Assembly (NCBI GenBank): GCA_017164015.1
Contig: CP071065.1
Span: 620,001-684,000 of the forward strand
Source of the DNA: Nostoc sp. UHCC 0702
GTDB lineage: Bacteria > Cyanobacteriota > Cyanobacteriia > Cyanobacteriales > Nostocaceae
Length of the DNA: 64,000 nt
Direction: 5' to 3'
Numbering within the stretch: position 1 is the stretch's first letter; the number at the start of each line of letters is the position of its first letter. The position numbers and the translations under genes were made by a program. This document shows, piece by piece, positions 53,901-63,905 of this stretch. The notes under the pieces are model-generated. The model did no database searches. It saw nothing but the letters and a program-made list of their open reading frames with translations, and had not been told where the DNA came from.

Positions 53901-56639
53901 TTTATGAACATCAGTCTGGCTAGGATGTTCAGGGAAATTCACCCCCAACAGCTTCAAGAAAGTTAGTCCAGCTTCAACAGCTTCTAGTGCTTTATTTTGT
54001 GCGCCAAATGCCTGAATAATCACTTCATAAACTTTTACTTTGTCCAGCGGTGTTTGAGCTTCTGCCAATACAATCTCTGTAAATTTTTGCAACTGCTCAA
54101 AGTCACCACTAAGATATGCCGCTTCGGCTGCGGTTTCATACAAAGCTAGGGTTAAGTCATATTGAGTTTTCCAACTGTCATCTGCCAGCAGTTTAATACC
54201 AGTATTTAAATAATTAACAGCAGCTGAGTAAGCTGTTGATGCCACAGCTTTGCGTCCAGCAGTCAGATTCATCGTCGCTAATTCATGACGCTGAGCTTGA
54301 TGAGTAATGAATTCCACTGCCATATTAAACTGATTGACAATATCAAAAATCTTTTCTTCCCGTTCGTCAACAGGGATATTGCTCAGCAGCAGTAGCCCAA
54401 TTTTTAAGTGAATTGGTTTTTTTTGGCCTTCAGGTATCAGAGAATAAGCGGCTTGCTGTACCCGGTCATGTACAAATTTATATCTAGGTAACTGATAATT
54501 ACTAATTTGGACTTCTGTTGATTTATTTTCACTATCAACTACTTGTATATCATCTTCTGGAAAAATATTATAAACTTCAGTTTGAGGTAAAACCAAGCCA
54601 TCAAGTAATGCTGTCCATAAATCTGATGCTGTATCTAATATAGATTTTTCATGAATAATAGAGATAGTTTTTAAATCAAATTCATTGCCTATACAAGCAG
54701 CTAATTTTAGCAATTTTTGAGTATTTTCTGGCAATTTCTGTATTTGAATCGCCATAAATTCTACAACATCATCGGTAAGTATTAATGCTTGAATTTCTTC
54801 AAGTTGGTATTGCCAACAACCAGTTTCTAAGTTAAGCGCGATTAATCCATCTTGATATAAAGACTTAATAAATTTAGTTGCAAAAAAGGGATTACCTTGA
54901 GTTTTAGCAAATACCATTTGTGTCAGGGGAATGGCTATTACTGGAGGGCAATGAAGTGTATCAGCAACTAAATGGTTTAAATCAGCTTGAGTTAAAGGCG
55001 AGAGGTTGATAGTATTAATATTTGCTTGAGTTTTAACAATTTCTTTTAGTGTTAAAGATAAAGGATGTGTATTAGAGACTTCATTATCCCTATATGCACC
55101 AATTAGCAAAATACCAGATGGAGTCTCGAATATATTCTCTGTTTCACCTACAATACGAAAAGATGTATTTTCACTTATTAATAATTGAATGAGTTTTAAA
55201 GAAGCCGTATCTGCCCATTGTAAGTCATCGAGAAATATTACCAGAGGATGCTCTTTATTAGTAAAGACCTGAATGAATCGTTGAAACAGTAAATTGAAAC
55301 GATTTTGTGCAGCACTGCCAAGGAGTTCTGTTACTAGTGGTTGCTTGCCAATAATTTTTTCTAGTTCTGGAAGGACATCAGTAATGACCTGAGCTTGTGT
55401 ACCTAATGCTGATAAAATTTTGGTTTTCCATTCTTGAATTTGGACATCACTTTCTGAGAGTATTTGCTCAATTAAATCCCGAAAAGCTTGTACCAACCCT
55501 GACAAAGGGATATCACGTTGAAATTGGTCAAATTTTCCTTTAATGAAGTAACCACGGAGTCTCACAATGGGTTTGTGAACTTCGTTCACCACAGCAGTTT
55601 TGCCAATACCAGAGGAACCCACGACTAATATCATTTCAGTTTGACCGCTTGTCACACGGTCAAAAGTAGCCAGTAGAGTTTCAACTTCGCGTTGGCGACC
55701 ATAAAGTTTTTCGGGAATGACAAAACAGTTTGATATGTCTTGAACTCCCAAATCAAAGTATGTGATACTTCCAGTTTCTTGCCATTGGTTTCGACACAGT
55801 TCTAAGTCATGTCTGAGTCCATGACCACTTTGATAGCGGTCTTCAGCATTTTTGGCCATCAGCTTGCTGACGATATCAGACAAAATCGGCGGAATATTGG
55901 AGTTAATCAGATTTGCTTTTGGCGGTTCTTTAGCAATGTGAGAGTAAATTAACTCCATTGGTTCAGTGCTGGTGAAGGGTAACTGTCCAGTAAGGAGTTC
56001 AAAGAAAGTCACACCCAAGGAATAAAAATCTGTGCGGTAGTCGATACCTCGGTTCATGCGTCCCGTTTGTTCAGGGGAAATATAAGCTAAAGTTCCCTCT
56101 AAACTGTTGGGATTTGTCAGAACTTGGATTTCTTTCGGTAAGAGGCTAGCAATACTAAAGTCGATGAGTTTGATATCACCTGTGGTGGGGTGAATTAGAA
56201 TGTTAGCGGGCTTGATGTCTTTGTGAATGATGCGATGACGATGCAGTCCTTCAAGGATGGAAGAAATTTCAATGGCAATGTGGAAAAACTGACTCAAAGA
56301 AATAGGATTTTTACCAATACCTTGCTTTGTCTGTCGCCAGTCTTTGAGAGATATACTACCAAAATCTTCCATGACTAAAATATAGCCATTGCGATAGTTT
56401 TCTAAGCTATGGGGTTTGACTATGCCAGGCAGATCAAGGTCTTTGATAATAGTGTATTGATTACGAAACTGAGCAATTTCAACGAAAGTAGGATATTCAT
56501 TTCGTATCAGTTTCAAGACAACTAGTTTTTGGTCTTTTTCTCTAATACCCCGATAAACCAGAGTTTTGCTGCCTGAGTAAAGTTGCTCAGTAATTTTATA
56601 GCCAATTATCGGATATATTGTATCTAATACTACTAGCAT
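50979..56639 (-). CDS. Ser/Thr kinase-ATPase-GAF-histidine kinase hybrid
   Basis: An 1886-aa multidomain signalling protein of a type common in heterocystous cyanobacteria (HstK-like). The order is: protein kinase (about 10-280; [12 protein letters not shown], with DFS in place of DFG and APE-like SPEQTG); AAA/NACHT-like ATPase (Walker [11 protein letters not shown] near 340, Walker [13 protein letters not shown]); a long helical TPR-like middle; GAF (about 1410-1570); coiled coil; HisKA with phosphoacceptor His in [13 protein letters not shown] near 1620; and HATPase ([17 protein letters not shown]). It should couple both phosphorylation chemistries. Downstream partners are not evident, although a response regulator lies 1.1 kb upstream on the same strand. 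Confidence 0.92.
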   Translation of the reverse strand: MLVVLDTIYPIIGYKITEQLYSGSKTLVYRGIREKDQKLVVLKLIRNEYPTFVEIAQFRNQYTIIKDLDLPGIVKPHSLENYRNGYILVMEDFGSISLKDWRQTKQGIGKNPISLSQFFHIAIEISSILEGLHRHRIIHKDIKPANILIHPTTGDIKLIDFSIASLLPKEIQVLTNPNSLEGTLAYISPEQTGRMNRGIDYRTDFYSLGVTFFELLTGQLPFTSTEPMELIYSHIAKEPPKANLINSNIPPILSDIVSKLMAKNAEDRYQSGHGLRHDLELCRNQWQETGSITYFDLGVQDISNCFVIPEKLYGRQREVETLLATFDRVTSGQTEMILVVGSSGIGKTAVVNEVHKPIVRLRGYFIKGKFDQFQRDIPLSGLVQAFRDLIEQILSESDVQIQEWKTKILSALGTQAQVITDVLPELEKIIGKQPLVTELLGSAAQNRFNLLFQRFIQVFTNKEHPLVIFLDDLQWADTASLKLIQLLISENTSFRIVGETENIFETPSGILLIGAYRDNEVSNTHPLSLTLKEIVKTQANINTINLSPLTQADLNHLVADTLHCPPVIAIPLTQMVFAKTQGNPFFATKFIKSLYQDGLIALNLETGCWQYQLEEIQALILTDDVVEFMAIQIQKLPENTQKLLKLAACIGNEFDLKTISIIHEKSILDTASDLWTALLDGLVLPQTEVYNIFPEDDIQVVDSENKSTEVQISNYQLPRYKFVHDRVQQAAYSLIPEGQKKPIHLKIGLLLLSNIPVDEREEKIFDIVNQFNMAVEFITHQAQRHELATMNLTAGRKAVASTAYSAAVNYLNTGIKLLADDSWKTQYDLTLALYETAAEAAYLSGDFEQLQKFTEIVLAEAQTPLDKVKVYEVIIQAFGAQNKALEAVEAGLTFLKLLGVNFPEHPSQTDVHKEIELTIANLAHQRIEDLIDLPQMTAAQPMAVMRILSSAIALAYQVVPELMPLICLKQINLSLKHGNSPLSAYAYAVYGLMLCGLFDDIELGYQFGKLAVNLLSRFNVREIKAKVIQTVNAHVIHWKEPIRETFKPLLEAYSAGIETGDLEFAAYSLIAYCNISYFSGKELTELEREMATYRYAVSQLKQNGVFNWIEIYRQTALNLLEEAENTCCLIGKAYDEEKMLTMQMQANDRSGLLYLYLCKLQLCYLFADYPQAVENAVKAEKYLLSGAGQFVIPQFYFYDSLAWLAIYDHAEPLQQKQILAQVLANQDKMRKWANYMPINHLHKFYLVEAEQYRVLRQYLEAIDCYDRAITLAKEHEYIHEEALANELAAKFYLEWGKIKIAQTYLIDAYYGYVRWGALAKVNDLQKRYPQFLTPIIQPEKFSPVSSENSTAKLNKSISTTTTKSLFSSNETIIDSDTSISDMLDLAAVVRASQALSGEIELQKLLSRLMEVVMENAGASKCVLMLCEADNLNLTVTAVSSSSAFAPTCTEFLAIPLETSYQVPITLINYVKRTKEILVIDDVKAHTSLPADIYITQKEPKCILCIPMIKQSKFIGILYLENNLATGAFTRDRLELLKLITTQAAISLENAMLYKNLAQANERLEEYNHLLEERVMIRTAELKEKNHSLQQTLQELPQTQAQLIQSEKMSSLGQMIAGIAHEINNPINFIHGNINHASEYVKSLLDLITIYQQEYPQPSPLVAEKSQAIDLNFLAEDLPKIIDSMNVGSSRIRSIVLSLRNFSRLDESEMKPVDIHEGLDSTLMILQHRLQKMNTEARRLQDRNFAEIEIIKEYGSLPKVTCYASQLNQVFMNILSNAIDALEESIVNNSELLTRDYELLTKPQIRIRTEQVDFHNIRIRIADNGSGMTEAVREKIFNPFFTTKPVGNGTGLGLSISYLIVVDKHKGYLTCNSQVGQGTEFLIDIPI

Positions 56640-56730
56640 TTTAGCCTATGCACATATTTTTATTTCTATTCTTCAGTATTCCCACTACCACAGATAAATT
56701 AACATTAACTTTTTCAAATATTTTATTCAT

Positions 56731-57002
56731 AGGACTTACGCGCATTGTCATATTTTTTTCTTTGTGGGTTGTCAATAGTGAGCCAGCGCGGCCAAGAGGG
56801 GGTTTCCACGCCACTTGCTACAACGGGGGGCATTGGGGCCCCCTCTGGGGATGGGGGGAGACCCCCGCAACGCAGTGGCTCCCCATGAGCGACTGGCGAT
56901 CCCCCAAGGGGTCAAAAGTCAATAGTCCAAAAAAGCTTGATTTTTGACCATTGACTCTTGACTACCATCGCCAAAAATATGTGTGCCAGTTGCGTAAGTA
57001 CT
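56731..57002 (-). mobile_element. MITE with IS701-like ends carrying a second inserted repeat
   Basis: The ends are AGGACTTACGCGCATTGTCA and CCAGTTGCGTAAGTACT. Outside positions of about 56777-56908 the sequence is the reverse complement of the 139-bp MITE at 45715-45853. The extra 130 bp is a GC-rich palindromic repeat (GAGCCAGCGCGGCCAAGAGG...GCGACTGGCGATCCCCC), so one repeat has landed inside the other. Confidence 0.8.
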
Positions 57003-57710
57003 GATTCAATATGTTTAATTTTTTCGATTTAATCAACAAATTGTCATCAAGGCAATTGCGTGATTTTAGTAATTTAAAAATTAGTATTTGTATTATTTTA
57101 AGCAAAATTTTCTGCAATTAATACTAACTTATATTGTTAATTATTAGTATTTATAAACTAGTTATATCTAATACCATTCCTTTATGAAGATGCAATTTAT
57201 TTACCCCCCGGCTGTCGCCGTCCCCCCTTACTAAGGGGGGTATTTTACGGTGCAACCTCACACAGAATTGGTATAACCATAATTCACCTGGTATATAGGT
57301 GTTTTAGCTAGCAATATATATTGACCCAAACAATAAAAAAACCTGCCGTTACCCTTGATAAAAAGTAAATTACGGCAGATTTATTGGATATATTGCTGCT
57401 TTCCATGACACGGCAGTTGAGGTTAATAGTCCTTGCTAGTCGGAAGACTCAGATATTTTGATTTGAAGTCTATCGAAAGAAGACAGACTAATATACCAAT
57501 TTCCAGAGTGGGAAAATTTTTATTTCTAGTTTAATCGTTAAATAGAACAAGAGTAGGTCAACCCTATTTCAAGCTTGAGTCTCACATTAGTGCTACTTGT
57601 TTTTCCTGTTTTGAGGTTTTTTGAACTAACTCTCTTTACCCACCTATGTTCGGATATCTGTTTTTCAGACTGGGTATTAAGGGTGGCAAGGATAATAGTG
57701 AGCGAAAATG
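57003..57710. other. 700-bp intergenic stretch with short palindromes
   Basis: No gene is seen. A CCCCCCTTACTAAGGGGGG palindrome lies at 57224-57242. CTGCCGT and ACGGCAG arms about 25 nt apart (57343-57383) could form a hairpin. The part near 57500-57710 probably holds a terminator for the response regulator. Confidence 0.6.
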
Positions 57711-58400
57711 CTATTTGATTTTCTGTTTAATAAAAGTCACAACTTGATTGAGCTGTTTCTTCAAACCCTCGATTTCTGCTTGCATTTTGGCGATTTTATC
57801 ATTTAGCGCTTCAATTTCTGCAAAGGAAGCCGCCACAGTATCAGAAGTTGCTATTGTGCCGTTTGTAGCGGCAACGGCTACTGCTGGTGCAACATTTACA
57901 GCAACGGCTGCTGTAGCATTTGTAGCGGTAACGGCTGCTGCTGGTGTGCCATTTACAGCAACGGCTGCTGCTGTACCATTTGTAGCGGCAATGGCTGCTG
58001 CTGCGACTAGTTCTGGGCGCGGTAGTTTCGCTTTTGTCATCGCTAACTTAATCGCACCAATTAGTTGCTTTTGATCAAAGGGCTTGCCCAGAAATTCAAA
58101 ATACTCAAAAGGTTCTGAGATTTTCTCTGTCACCTCTTCCTTTCGGCCAGACATGATCACTAAAGGAATCTTTCTTAACTCAGGGTGAGCTTGAACTTGC
58201 TGGAAAACTTCCCAGCCGCTCATTTTAGGCAAGAGGAAGTCCAACATGATCAAGCTGAGTTTTTCCTGACGGATGAGATTTAGTCCTTCTAGACCGTCTT
58301 TTGCTTCTAAAACCTCAAAGTTGCCTGGAGGCAACATTTCTCTGACTTTTACCCTGACAACTGTAGTGTCATCGATAACTAAAATCTTGTTACTTGCCAC
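57711..58400 (-). CDS. response regulator with Ala-rich linker and coiled coil
   Basis: A 229-aa protein. The receiver domain (1-125) has Asp10/Asp11, phospho-acceptor Asp54 in LIMLDFLLPK and Lys106 in FLGKPFD. Residues about 131-195 are low-complexity Ala/Val/Thr with repeated ATNGTAAAVAVNGT-type units, and the last 35 residues form a coiled coil (EIEALNDKIAKMQAEIEGLK). There is no DNA-binding domain. The C-terminus may mediate oligomerisation or partner contact. Repeats at the DNA level suggest the linker length can change. Confidence 0.9.
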   Translation of the reverse strand: MASNKILVIDDTTVVRVKVREMLPPGNFEVLEAKDGLEGLNLIRQEKLSLIMLDFLLPKMSGWEVFQQVQAHPELRKIPLVIMSGRKEEVTEKISEPFEYFEFLGKPFDQKQLIGAIKLAMTKAKLPRPELVAAAAIAATNGTAAAVAVNGTPAAAVTATNATAAVAVNVAPAVAVAATNGTIATSDTVAASFAEIEALNDKIAKMQAEIEGLKKQLNQVVTFIKQKIK

Positions 58401-58653
58401 GTCTAAATTGCTCTAACAGAAAATTTAAGTGTAAATAGCGGCTAAGCCGCTTGACCTTGAGAATCCTCCCACTATATCCAAAATTTTTATTGATTGGGGG
58501 ATAGTATATTTCGGTATAAATGTCATCACTGAGAGTGTTTTACAAAACTCTTGCTTATGTAGTTCTCAATTTGTGTCATGGTGATATTTAAGGCTTAATC
58601 CTTGCTCAAAAGCATAGTAAACTCGCCCCACAGCACTTTTGGATCTTGCTTCG

Positions 58654-59580
58654 ATGTCTATGACTTCGTCACAACCAGCCAAACTCAAGTCAGAAATTAC
58701 GAAAATGCCTCACTGGTTACGCCGCCCGATTGGCAAAGCCAGTGAACTTTCCACTGTACAACGCATTATTAAGCAACGCCAAATTCACACGATTTGCGAA
58801 GAGGGACGTTGCCCCAATAGAGGGGAGTGCTACGCCCAAAAAACTGCAACTTTCTTGCTATTAGGGCCAATCTGCACACGTTCTTGCGCTTTTTGTCAAG
58901 TAGATAAAGGTCATGCACCGATGCCTATTGACCCAGAGGAACCACAAAAGGTGGCAGAGGCGGTGCAACTTTTGGGATTGCGTTATGTGGTATTAACTTC
59001 GGTCGCCCGTGATGATTTGCCAGATCAGGGAGCAGGCCAGTTTGTCAAGACAATGGAGACTATCCGCCAGTTAAGCCCAGACACGCAAATTGAAGTGCTG
59101 ACACCAGATTTCTGGGGTGGTGCAGGTGCTGGAGAGTTAGGTCAACGCCAGCGGATAGAGATGATTGTCAAAGCCAAGCCAGCTTGTTTCAATCACAATG
59201 TTGAGACAGTGCGAAGGTTAACTGGGCCAGTGCGGCGAGGAGCGAAGTACGATCGCTCCCTACGGGTACTAGCAATAGTCAAAGAACTCGCTCCTACCAT
59301 ACCCACAAAATCGGGTTTAATGCTGGGACACGGTGAAACTAGCTCCGAAGTAATCGAAACCATGCAGGATTTGAGGGCGGTGGGATGCGATCGCTTGACA
59401 ATTGGTCAATATATGCGTCCCTCCCTTGACCATCTGCCAGTCCAAAAATACTGGACACCAGAGGAATTTGAGCAACTAGGCAGTTTAGCATGGAAAATAG
59501 GATTCAATCACGTCCGTTCCGGGCCTTTGGTTCGGAGTTCTTACCATGCAGGTGAAGAGGGAGTAGGGAGTGGGGAGTAG
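58654..59580 (+). CDS. lipA: lipoyl synthase
   Basis: A radical SAM enzyme of about 308 aa that inserts two sulfurs into octanoyl groups. It has the auxiliary cluster [12 protein letters not shown], the radical SAM motif CTRSCAFC and the conserved C-terminal [16 protein letters not shown] with RSSYHA. Starts at 58654 and 58660 (both ATG) are possible, and a TTG at 58639 also stays open. After the conserved SYHAGE the tail EGVGSGE is encoded by the start of a simple repeat. Cyanobacteria often carry two lipA genes; this is one. Confidence 0.95.
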   Translation: MSMTSSQPAKLKSEITKMPHWLRRPIGKASELSTVQRIIKQRQIHTICEEGRCPNRGECYAQKTATFLLLGPICTRSCAFCQVDKGHAPMPIDPEEPQKVAEAVQLLGLRYVVLTSVARDDLPDQGAGQFVKTMETIRQLSPDTQIEVLTPDFWGGAGAGELGQRQRIEMIVKAKPACFNHNVETVRRLTGPVRRGAKYDRSLRVLAIVKELAPTIPTKSGLMLGHGETSSEVIETMQDLRAVGCDRLTIGQYMRPSLDHLPVQKYWTPEEFEQLGSLAWKIGFNHVRSGPLVRSSYHAGEEGVGSGE

Positions 59581-59717
59581 GGAGTGGGGATGCAGGGGAG
59601 CAGGGGTGCAGGGGTGCAGGGGTGATGGGGTGATGGGGAGAAATAACTATGCCCAATGCCCCAATCCCCAATCCCCAATCCCCAATCCCCAATCCCCAGT
59701 CCCCATTCCCAATTCCC
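59572..59717. repeat. simple repeats and STRR heptamers
   Basis: GTAGGGAGTGGGGAGTAGGGA and GGGGTGCAGGGGTGCAGG units (59566-59638) are followed by CCCCAAT heptamers (about 59655-59705). They lie between lipA and psaX and hold no gene. Confidence 0.9.
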
Positions 59718-59797
59718 ACAAATATTTCTAAAGAATTTGCCTAATTGGCACACCTGTTTGGTATTTCTTAAAAAGTCCTGACTTTAGGAGAACGCTT

Positions 59798-59935
59798 ATG
59801 ACTGCTAAAAGCAAGAGTTCCGCTGTTGCTGAAACTGGTGCTAAACCTCCCTATGCCTTTCGCACGGGTTGGGCATTGTTGTTGCTAGCTATCAACTTCC
59901 TGGTAGCGGCTTATTATTTCCACATCATTGAATAG
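59798..59935 (+). CDS. psaX: photosystem I subunit PsaX
   Basis: A 45-aa single-helix protein: MTAKSKSSAVAETG, KPPYAFRTGWALLLLAINFL, VAAYYFHIIE. It matches PsaX, a small peripheral photosystem I subunit found in Nostoc and thermophilic cyanobacteria. It has a cytoplasmic N-terminus and one membrane span (about 22-42). The AGGAG RBS lies 7 nt before the ATG. It is convergent with the permease gene, with 21 bp between the stops. Confidence 0.92.
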   Translation: MTAKSKSSAVAETGAKPPYAFRTGWALLLLAINFLVAAYYFHIIE

Positions 59936-59956
59936 TTAGAAGTGGAATGGTGCTGC

Positions 59957-60823
59957 TCAAATCGTACCTTTGAATAAACCTTTGGGACGAATGAGCAGCA
60001 CCAAAATCATAATCAGCAGTGCTACACCCTGTTTGTACTGAGAACCCAGCCAGGGGGTACTGACTTCCTGGGCAATTCCAATAATCAAAGCTGCGACGAT
60101 CGCTCCGTATGGGTTGCCAATCCCTCCTAAAATAACTGAGGCGAACAAGGGTAAAATCAAGAACCAGCCCATGTTCGGACGCACTGCTGTAATTAACCCG
60201 TACATACTGCCACCCAAGGATGTGAGTGTGCCAGCAATTACCCAAGTCCAAATAATAACTTGCTCGACATTGATGCCAGAAACCCTAGCTAAATCTATAT
60301 CGTCAGCAACCGCTCGCATGGCTTTACCGATTTTAGTATTTTGCAAGAGGTAGTGCAGCGCCAAAATTGCTAAAACTGCCAAGGCCAAGACTAACAATTG
60401 ATTTTGGCGCACTTTTATACCCAAGATGTCCAAAGCCGGCACCACAGGTAATTTGTAATCTTGATTTCTGCCACCCCAAATAAAAATAATGCCATTGCGA
60501 AGGAATAAGGCAAGTCCGATGGAGATAATAATCAAGGTTGTAGAAGTCGCACGGATCTGGCGCATCCTTGACCACAGCAACTTTTCCGCCAATAGCATCA
60601 CCGCCACTGTCCCCACTGCTGCCAAAATCATTGATAGCCAAATATTTACGCCAACAGTATTGACTAGTAAAGTCAAATAAGCTCCCAAAGTCAGAAAATC
60701 GCCGTGAGCGAAATTAGATAACCGTAGAATTCCGTAGGTGAGAGTTAGTCCTACTGCTGCTAAAGCAATAATACTACCTACAGCAATGCCATTAACGATT
60801 AATTGAGCGAGTTGTACATCCAT
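59957..60823 (-). CDS. natD: branched-chain/neutral amino acid ABC permease (LivH/NatD type)
   Basis: A 288-aa inner-membrane permease with about eight helices. It carries the LivH-type start QLIVNGIAVGSIIALAAVGLTLTYGILRLSNFAHGDFL and the coupling segment GKAMRAVADDIDLARVSGI. In Anabaena the N-I transporter uses NatD as one of two permeases, and the sequence fits that better than urea permease UrtB. The ATG at 60823 (MDVQLAQ) is chosen; the frame stays open to 60907. No other transporter genes are adjacent. NatD versus another LivH paralogue is not settled by reading alone. Confidence 0.8.
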   Translation of the reverse strand: MDVQLAQLIVNGIAVGSIIALAAVGLTLTYGILRLSNFAHGDFLTLGAYLTLLVNTVGVNIWLSMILAAVGTVAVMLLAEKLLWSRMRQIRATSTTLIIISIGLALFLRNGIIFIWGGRNQDYKLPVVPALDILGIKVRQNQLLVLALAVLAILALHYLLQNTKIGKAMRAVADDIDLARVSGINVEQVIIWTWVIAGTLTSLGGSMYGLITAVRPNMGWFLILPLFASVILGGIGNPYGAIVAALIIGIAQEVSTPWLGSQYKQGVALLIMILVLLIRPKGLFKGTI

Positions 60824-60963
60824 AGTTTTAACTAAATAGCTATTGTAAATAAATTTTAGGCGGGTGATTTCGTAAAAAAATATTGTGATATGCGTTACAA
60901 TTGGCACTATAAATTATGTTTTACAAACAAAAAAGAATTGTGAGCTAATATACATAGAATCTT

Positions 60964-60983
60964 CTTCGCATTTTTATGCGAAG
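60964..60983 (+). promoter_or_regulatory. hairpin in the leader of the hybrid kinase gene
   Basis: CTTCGCA (60964-60970), loop TTTTTA, TGCGAAG (60977-60983) make a perfect 7-bp stem 28 bp before the ATG at 61012. It could be a leader hairpin or a protein-binding palindrome. Confidence 0.4.
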
Positions 60984-61011
60984 CCAAATTTGTTCAGCGG
61001 TCTAGTTGACC

Positions 61012-62811
61012 ATGCAGCAGTATTCAAGCTTACCAGAACAGAACTCACAAATAGATGCAACGCCAACACCTTTGATCAAAATCCAGCAACTTCGTGCCCA
61101 GTTGTGGTTGGAGCGCAGCCTCAACCAGTTGCAAACTAGCCTTAATAATTGCCTGCTTTGTGCTTCTACTACTGTCCTACAGGCAAGAAGCCCAGAAGCA
61201 GAAATTTGCCAAACTGTGGTCAACGAACTTGACAGTGCTTTGAATGGTGATCGGGTGGCGATCGCTCTGTTTCAACCACAAGAAACAGTGGCTAAAATTT
61301 GCTATGTTTCTCATTCTGCATCAACAGCACAATCTTTCCCTGTAGAGGTGATCGGCAAAAAAACCAAAAAGCTGCGGTTGAAATTGCAAGAGGTGATAAC
61401 ACTCAAAGATTTGCAGCATATTGAAAACCAAAAACCCCCTAGTGCTTGGCAATTAACTGACGATTCTGGTGGCGTTATGGGGTGGCTAATTGTCGCCACA
61501 GCATTTCCTAAGTCTGATTGCGAACCCTTTAGTGCATTACAAGCTCAACTCAAACCGCAATTAATGACAAGAGCCGCTAAACACTGTGCTACCGCACTGG
61601 CACAATTAAGGCAAATACAATCTTGGCAGCAACACTCTCAACAGTTAGGTAGCTTTAATCAAGAATTGGAGCGCAGCAATCAACTGAAAAACCAGTTTCT
61701 GGCAAACACTAGTCACGAAATCCGCACACCGCTGAGTTCGATTATTGGTTTTACGCACCTGTTGTTAGCTCAAGGCTACGATCCAACCAAAGAACGCCAC
61801 CAAGAGTATTTAAAGATTATTCAGTCTAGCGGCAAGCATTTATTAGCGCTAATCAACGATATTTTAGATTTGTCCAAAATTGAAGCCAATCAGCTAGAGG
61901 TGCAGTGGGAAAATGTAAATGTACCAGAGCTATGTCGGAATGTTTTAGCTCTGGTAAAAGAGAAAGCTGCTAATAAGGGTTTGAAACTGCGTCTGGAACT
62001 AGACGCCAATGTGACAACACTCTTTGCTGATCCCTTACGACTCAAGCAAATGCTGTTGAATTTGCTTTTCAACGCTCTCAAGTTTACTAGCACGGGTGTT
62101 GTGGGTTTAGAGGTAGTAGCCAAAGGTGTATTCGTACATTTTGTAGTTTGGGATACAGGTATTGGCATCTCTGAAGAAGATCAAGCTCAACTGTTTCAAC
62201 CCTATTTCCAAATTTCCAATGTAATTAGTCGCAATGAAGGTACTGGTTTAGGGTTAGCGGTAACTCGCAAACTCGCTGAAATTCATGGTGGTTACGTGGA
62301 GGTGGAATCGGAAATGAATCGCGGTTCGCGTTTTACTATTATTCTTCCTTTTACACCTTTTTTGGAAGCGGGGGAAGTGGGGCAAGATGGGGGAGATGGA
62401 GGGGTGACAGCTTCTTTATATCCTCTGGCGATTACACCTAGTTCTTCAAAGGAGATTTTATTGGTGGAAGATGACTTACCCAATGGTGAATTGATGCAAA
62501 CTTATTTAGGTAAATTGGGTTATGACGTAACTTGGGTCAAGACTGCTACCGAAATGTGGAAAGTTCTCACAGAACTAGAGCCAGCAGTCATTTTAATGGA
62601 TGTCAATCTGCCAGATGGAAATGGACTTAACTTAGTACAGCAGTTGCGGGAAAATCAGCACTATAGCAAGATTCCGGTCATTGCTCAAACGGCAATGGCG
62701 ATGAAAGGCGATCGCGAAATTTGTCTGGCTGCTGGAGTAAATGACTATATTTCTAAACCGATTGATTTATCACTGTTAACTAGTCTGGTGGCAAAGTATA
62801 GCAGGGCGTAG
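61012..62811 (+). CDS. hybrid histidine kinase (GAF-HisKA-HATPase-REC)
   Basis: A 599-aa soluble sensor kinase. A GAF-like N-terminal domain covers about 40-200. HisKA has phospho-acceptor His235 in ANTSHEIRTPLSS. HATPase has NLLFNALKFTSTG, DTGIGIS and GTGLGLAV. A C-terminal receiver has Asp530 in ILMDVNLPDG and Lys in YISKPID. With its own receiver, it probably passes the phosphate on to an external Hpt protein or uses the receiver as a sink. A Gly/Asp-rich linker (GEVGQDGGDGG) joins kinase and receiver. Start ATG 61012 is preferred to the TTG at 61006. Confidence 0.92.
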   Translation: MQQYSSLPEQNSQIDATPTPLIKIQQLRAQLWLERSLNQLQTSLNNCLLCASTTVLQARSPEAEICQTVVNELDSALNGDRVAIALFQPQETVAKICYVSHSASTAQSFPVEVIGKKTKKLRLKLQEVITLKDLQHIENQKPPSAWQLTDDSGGVMGWLIVATAFPKSDCEPFSALQAQLKPQLMTRAAKHCATALAQLRQIQSWQQHSQQLGSFNQELERSNQLKNQFLANTSHEIRTPLSSIIGFTHLLLAQGYDPTKERHQEYLKIIQSSGKHLLALINDILDLSKIEANQLEVQWENVNVPELCRNVLALVKEKAANKGLKLRLELDANVTTLFADPLRLKQMLLNLLFNALKFTSTGVVGLEVVAKGVFVHFVVWDTGIGISEEDQAQLFQPYFQISNVISRNEGTGLGLAVTRKLAEIHGGYVEVESEMNRGSRFTIILPFTPFLEAGEVGQDGGDGGVTASLYPLAITPSSSKEILLVEDDLPNGELMQTYLGKLGYDVTWVKTATEMWKVLTELEPAVILMDVNLPDGNGLNLVQQLRENQHYSKIPVIAQTAMAMKGDREICLAAGVNDYISKPIDLSLLTSLVAKYSRA

Positions 62812-62985
62812 GGTGCAGGGGTGCAGGGGAGATGAGGGAGCAGGGGTGCAGGGGTGCAGGGGTGCAGGGGCGCAGGGGAGATGAGGGAGATGAGGGAGAT
62901 GAGGGAGATGAGGGAGATGAGGGAGCAGGGGAAGATAAAGACAATAACAACTGACCACTGACTAATGACTATTGACTATTGACTA
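62806..62985. repeat. GGGTGCAGG and GATGAGGGA simple repeats
   Basis: About seven GTGCAGGG-type units (62813-62875) are followed by six GATGAGGGA nonamers (62880-62925) and by TGACCACTGAC/ATTGACT sequences. They fill the gap between the kinase and larE and hold no gene. Confidence 0.9.
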
Positions 62986-63030
62986 AAATGATATTTATTG
63001 GGTGTTATCAGGTTTTGGTGGGATTGGGAA

Positions 63031-63861
63031 ATGATGCTGACAGAAAAACTTGAGCAAATAAAAGCTATTTTTACAGAAATGGAGCAGGCGTTGATTGCCT
63101 ACTCTGGGGGCGTGGATAGTACTTTGGTTGCCAAGATTGCTTATGATGTGTTGGGATCTCGCGCTTTGGCGATCACAGCTGTTTCTCCTTCACTGTTACC
63201 AGAAGAGTTGGAAGACGCCAAAATTCAAGCTGCAACTATCGGGATTCCTCATCAAATTGTCCAGACTCACGAAATGGACAATCCTAATTACACTTCTAAC
63301 CCTGTTAACCGCTGCTATTTTTGTAAAAGTGAATTGCACGATACTCTCAAACCTTTAGCTTTGCAGTTGGGTTATCCTTTTGTGGTAGATGGGGTAAACG
63401 CTGATGATTTGCATGATTATCGTCCAGGAATTCAAGCAGCTAAAGAAAGAGGTGCGCGATCGCCTTTGGCAGAGGTCTTGATCACAAAAGCTGAAGTCCG
63501 TCAACTTTCACAACAACTAGGATTACCTTGGTGGGATAAACCCGCCCAACCTTGTCTGAGTTCTCGCTTTCCCTATGGTGAAGAAATTACTGTAGCCAAG
63601 TTGCAACGAGTCGGTAGGGCAGAAATTTATTTGCGAAAGCTAGGTTGGCAGAATTTGCGTGTGCGCTCTGAAGGAGACACAGCACGCATTGAATTATTAC
63701 CAGAACAAATTAAAGAATTTGTTTTAACTACAAATTTACCCTCAGTAGTTTCTGCATTTCAAGATTTTGGCTTTATCTACGTCACCTTAGATTTAGAAGG
63801 TTATCGCAGTGGTAAGTTGAATCAGGTTTTAAATCAACAACCGTTAAGCGTCAACCCCTAG
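63031..63861 (+). CDS. larE: LarE-type ATP-dependent sulfur transferase
   Basis: A 276-aa PP-loop enzyme. The loop is AYSGGVDSTLVAK, and RCYFCKSELHDTL and AQPCLSSRFPYG follow; the Cys in PCLSSR is the position of the sacrificial cysteine in Lactobacillus LarE. LarE sulfurates the nickel-pincer cofactor precursor. Many cyanobacteria have larE without the lactate racemase genes, so the physiological product here is uncertain. Start ATG 63031 is used; a TTG at 62998 is unsupported. Confidence 0.88.
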   Translation: MMLTEKLEQIKAIFTEMEQALIAYSGGVDSTLVAKIAYDVLGSRALAITAVSPSLLPEELEDAKIQAATIGIPHQIVQTHEMDNPNYTSNPVNRCYFCKSELHDTLKPLALQLGYPFVVDGVNADDLHDYRPGIQAAKERGARSPLAEVLITKAEVRQLSQQLGLPWWDKPAQPCLSSRFPYGEEITVAKLQRVGRAEIYLRKLGWQNLRVRSEGDTARIELLPEQIKEFVLTTNLPSVVSAFQDFGFIYVTLDLEGYRSGKLNQVLNQQPLSVNP

Positions 63862-63905
63862 CTTGGGAATACTACCTTGGTATAGATTATATGCCCCATG
63901 CCCCA

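Noticed and set aside
56648..56947. 99-aa frame upstream of the large kinase
   Set aside because: Most of it lies within a MITE and its inserted GC-rich repeat.
57748..58074. 108-aa Ala/Val-rich plus-strand frame
   Set aside because: It is the mirror of the repeat-built linker in the response regulator on the other strand.
59541..59753. Minus-strand frames rich in Gly, Trp, His and Pro after lipA
   Set aside because: They read through STRR heptamers and G-rich simple repeats.
62776..62958. Leu/Pro/His repeat frame on the minus strand
   Set aside because: It is the translation of GATGAGGGA and GTGCAGGG simple repeats.
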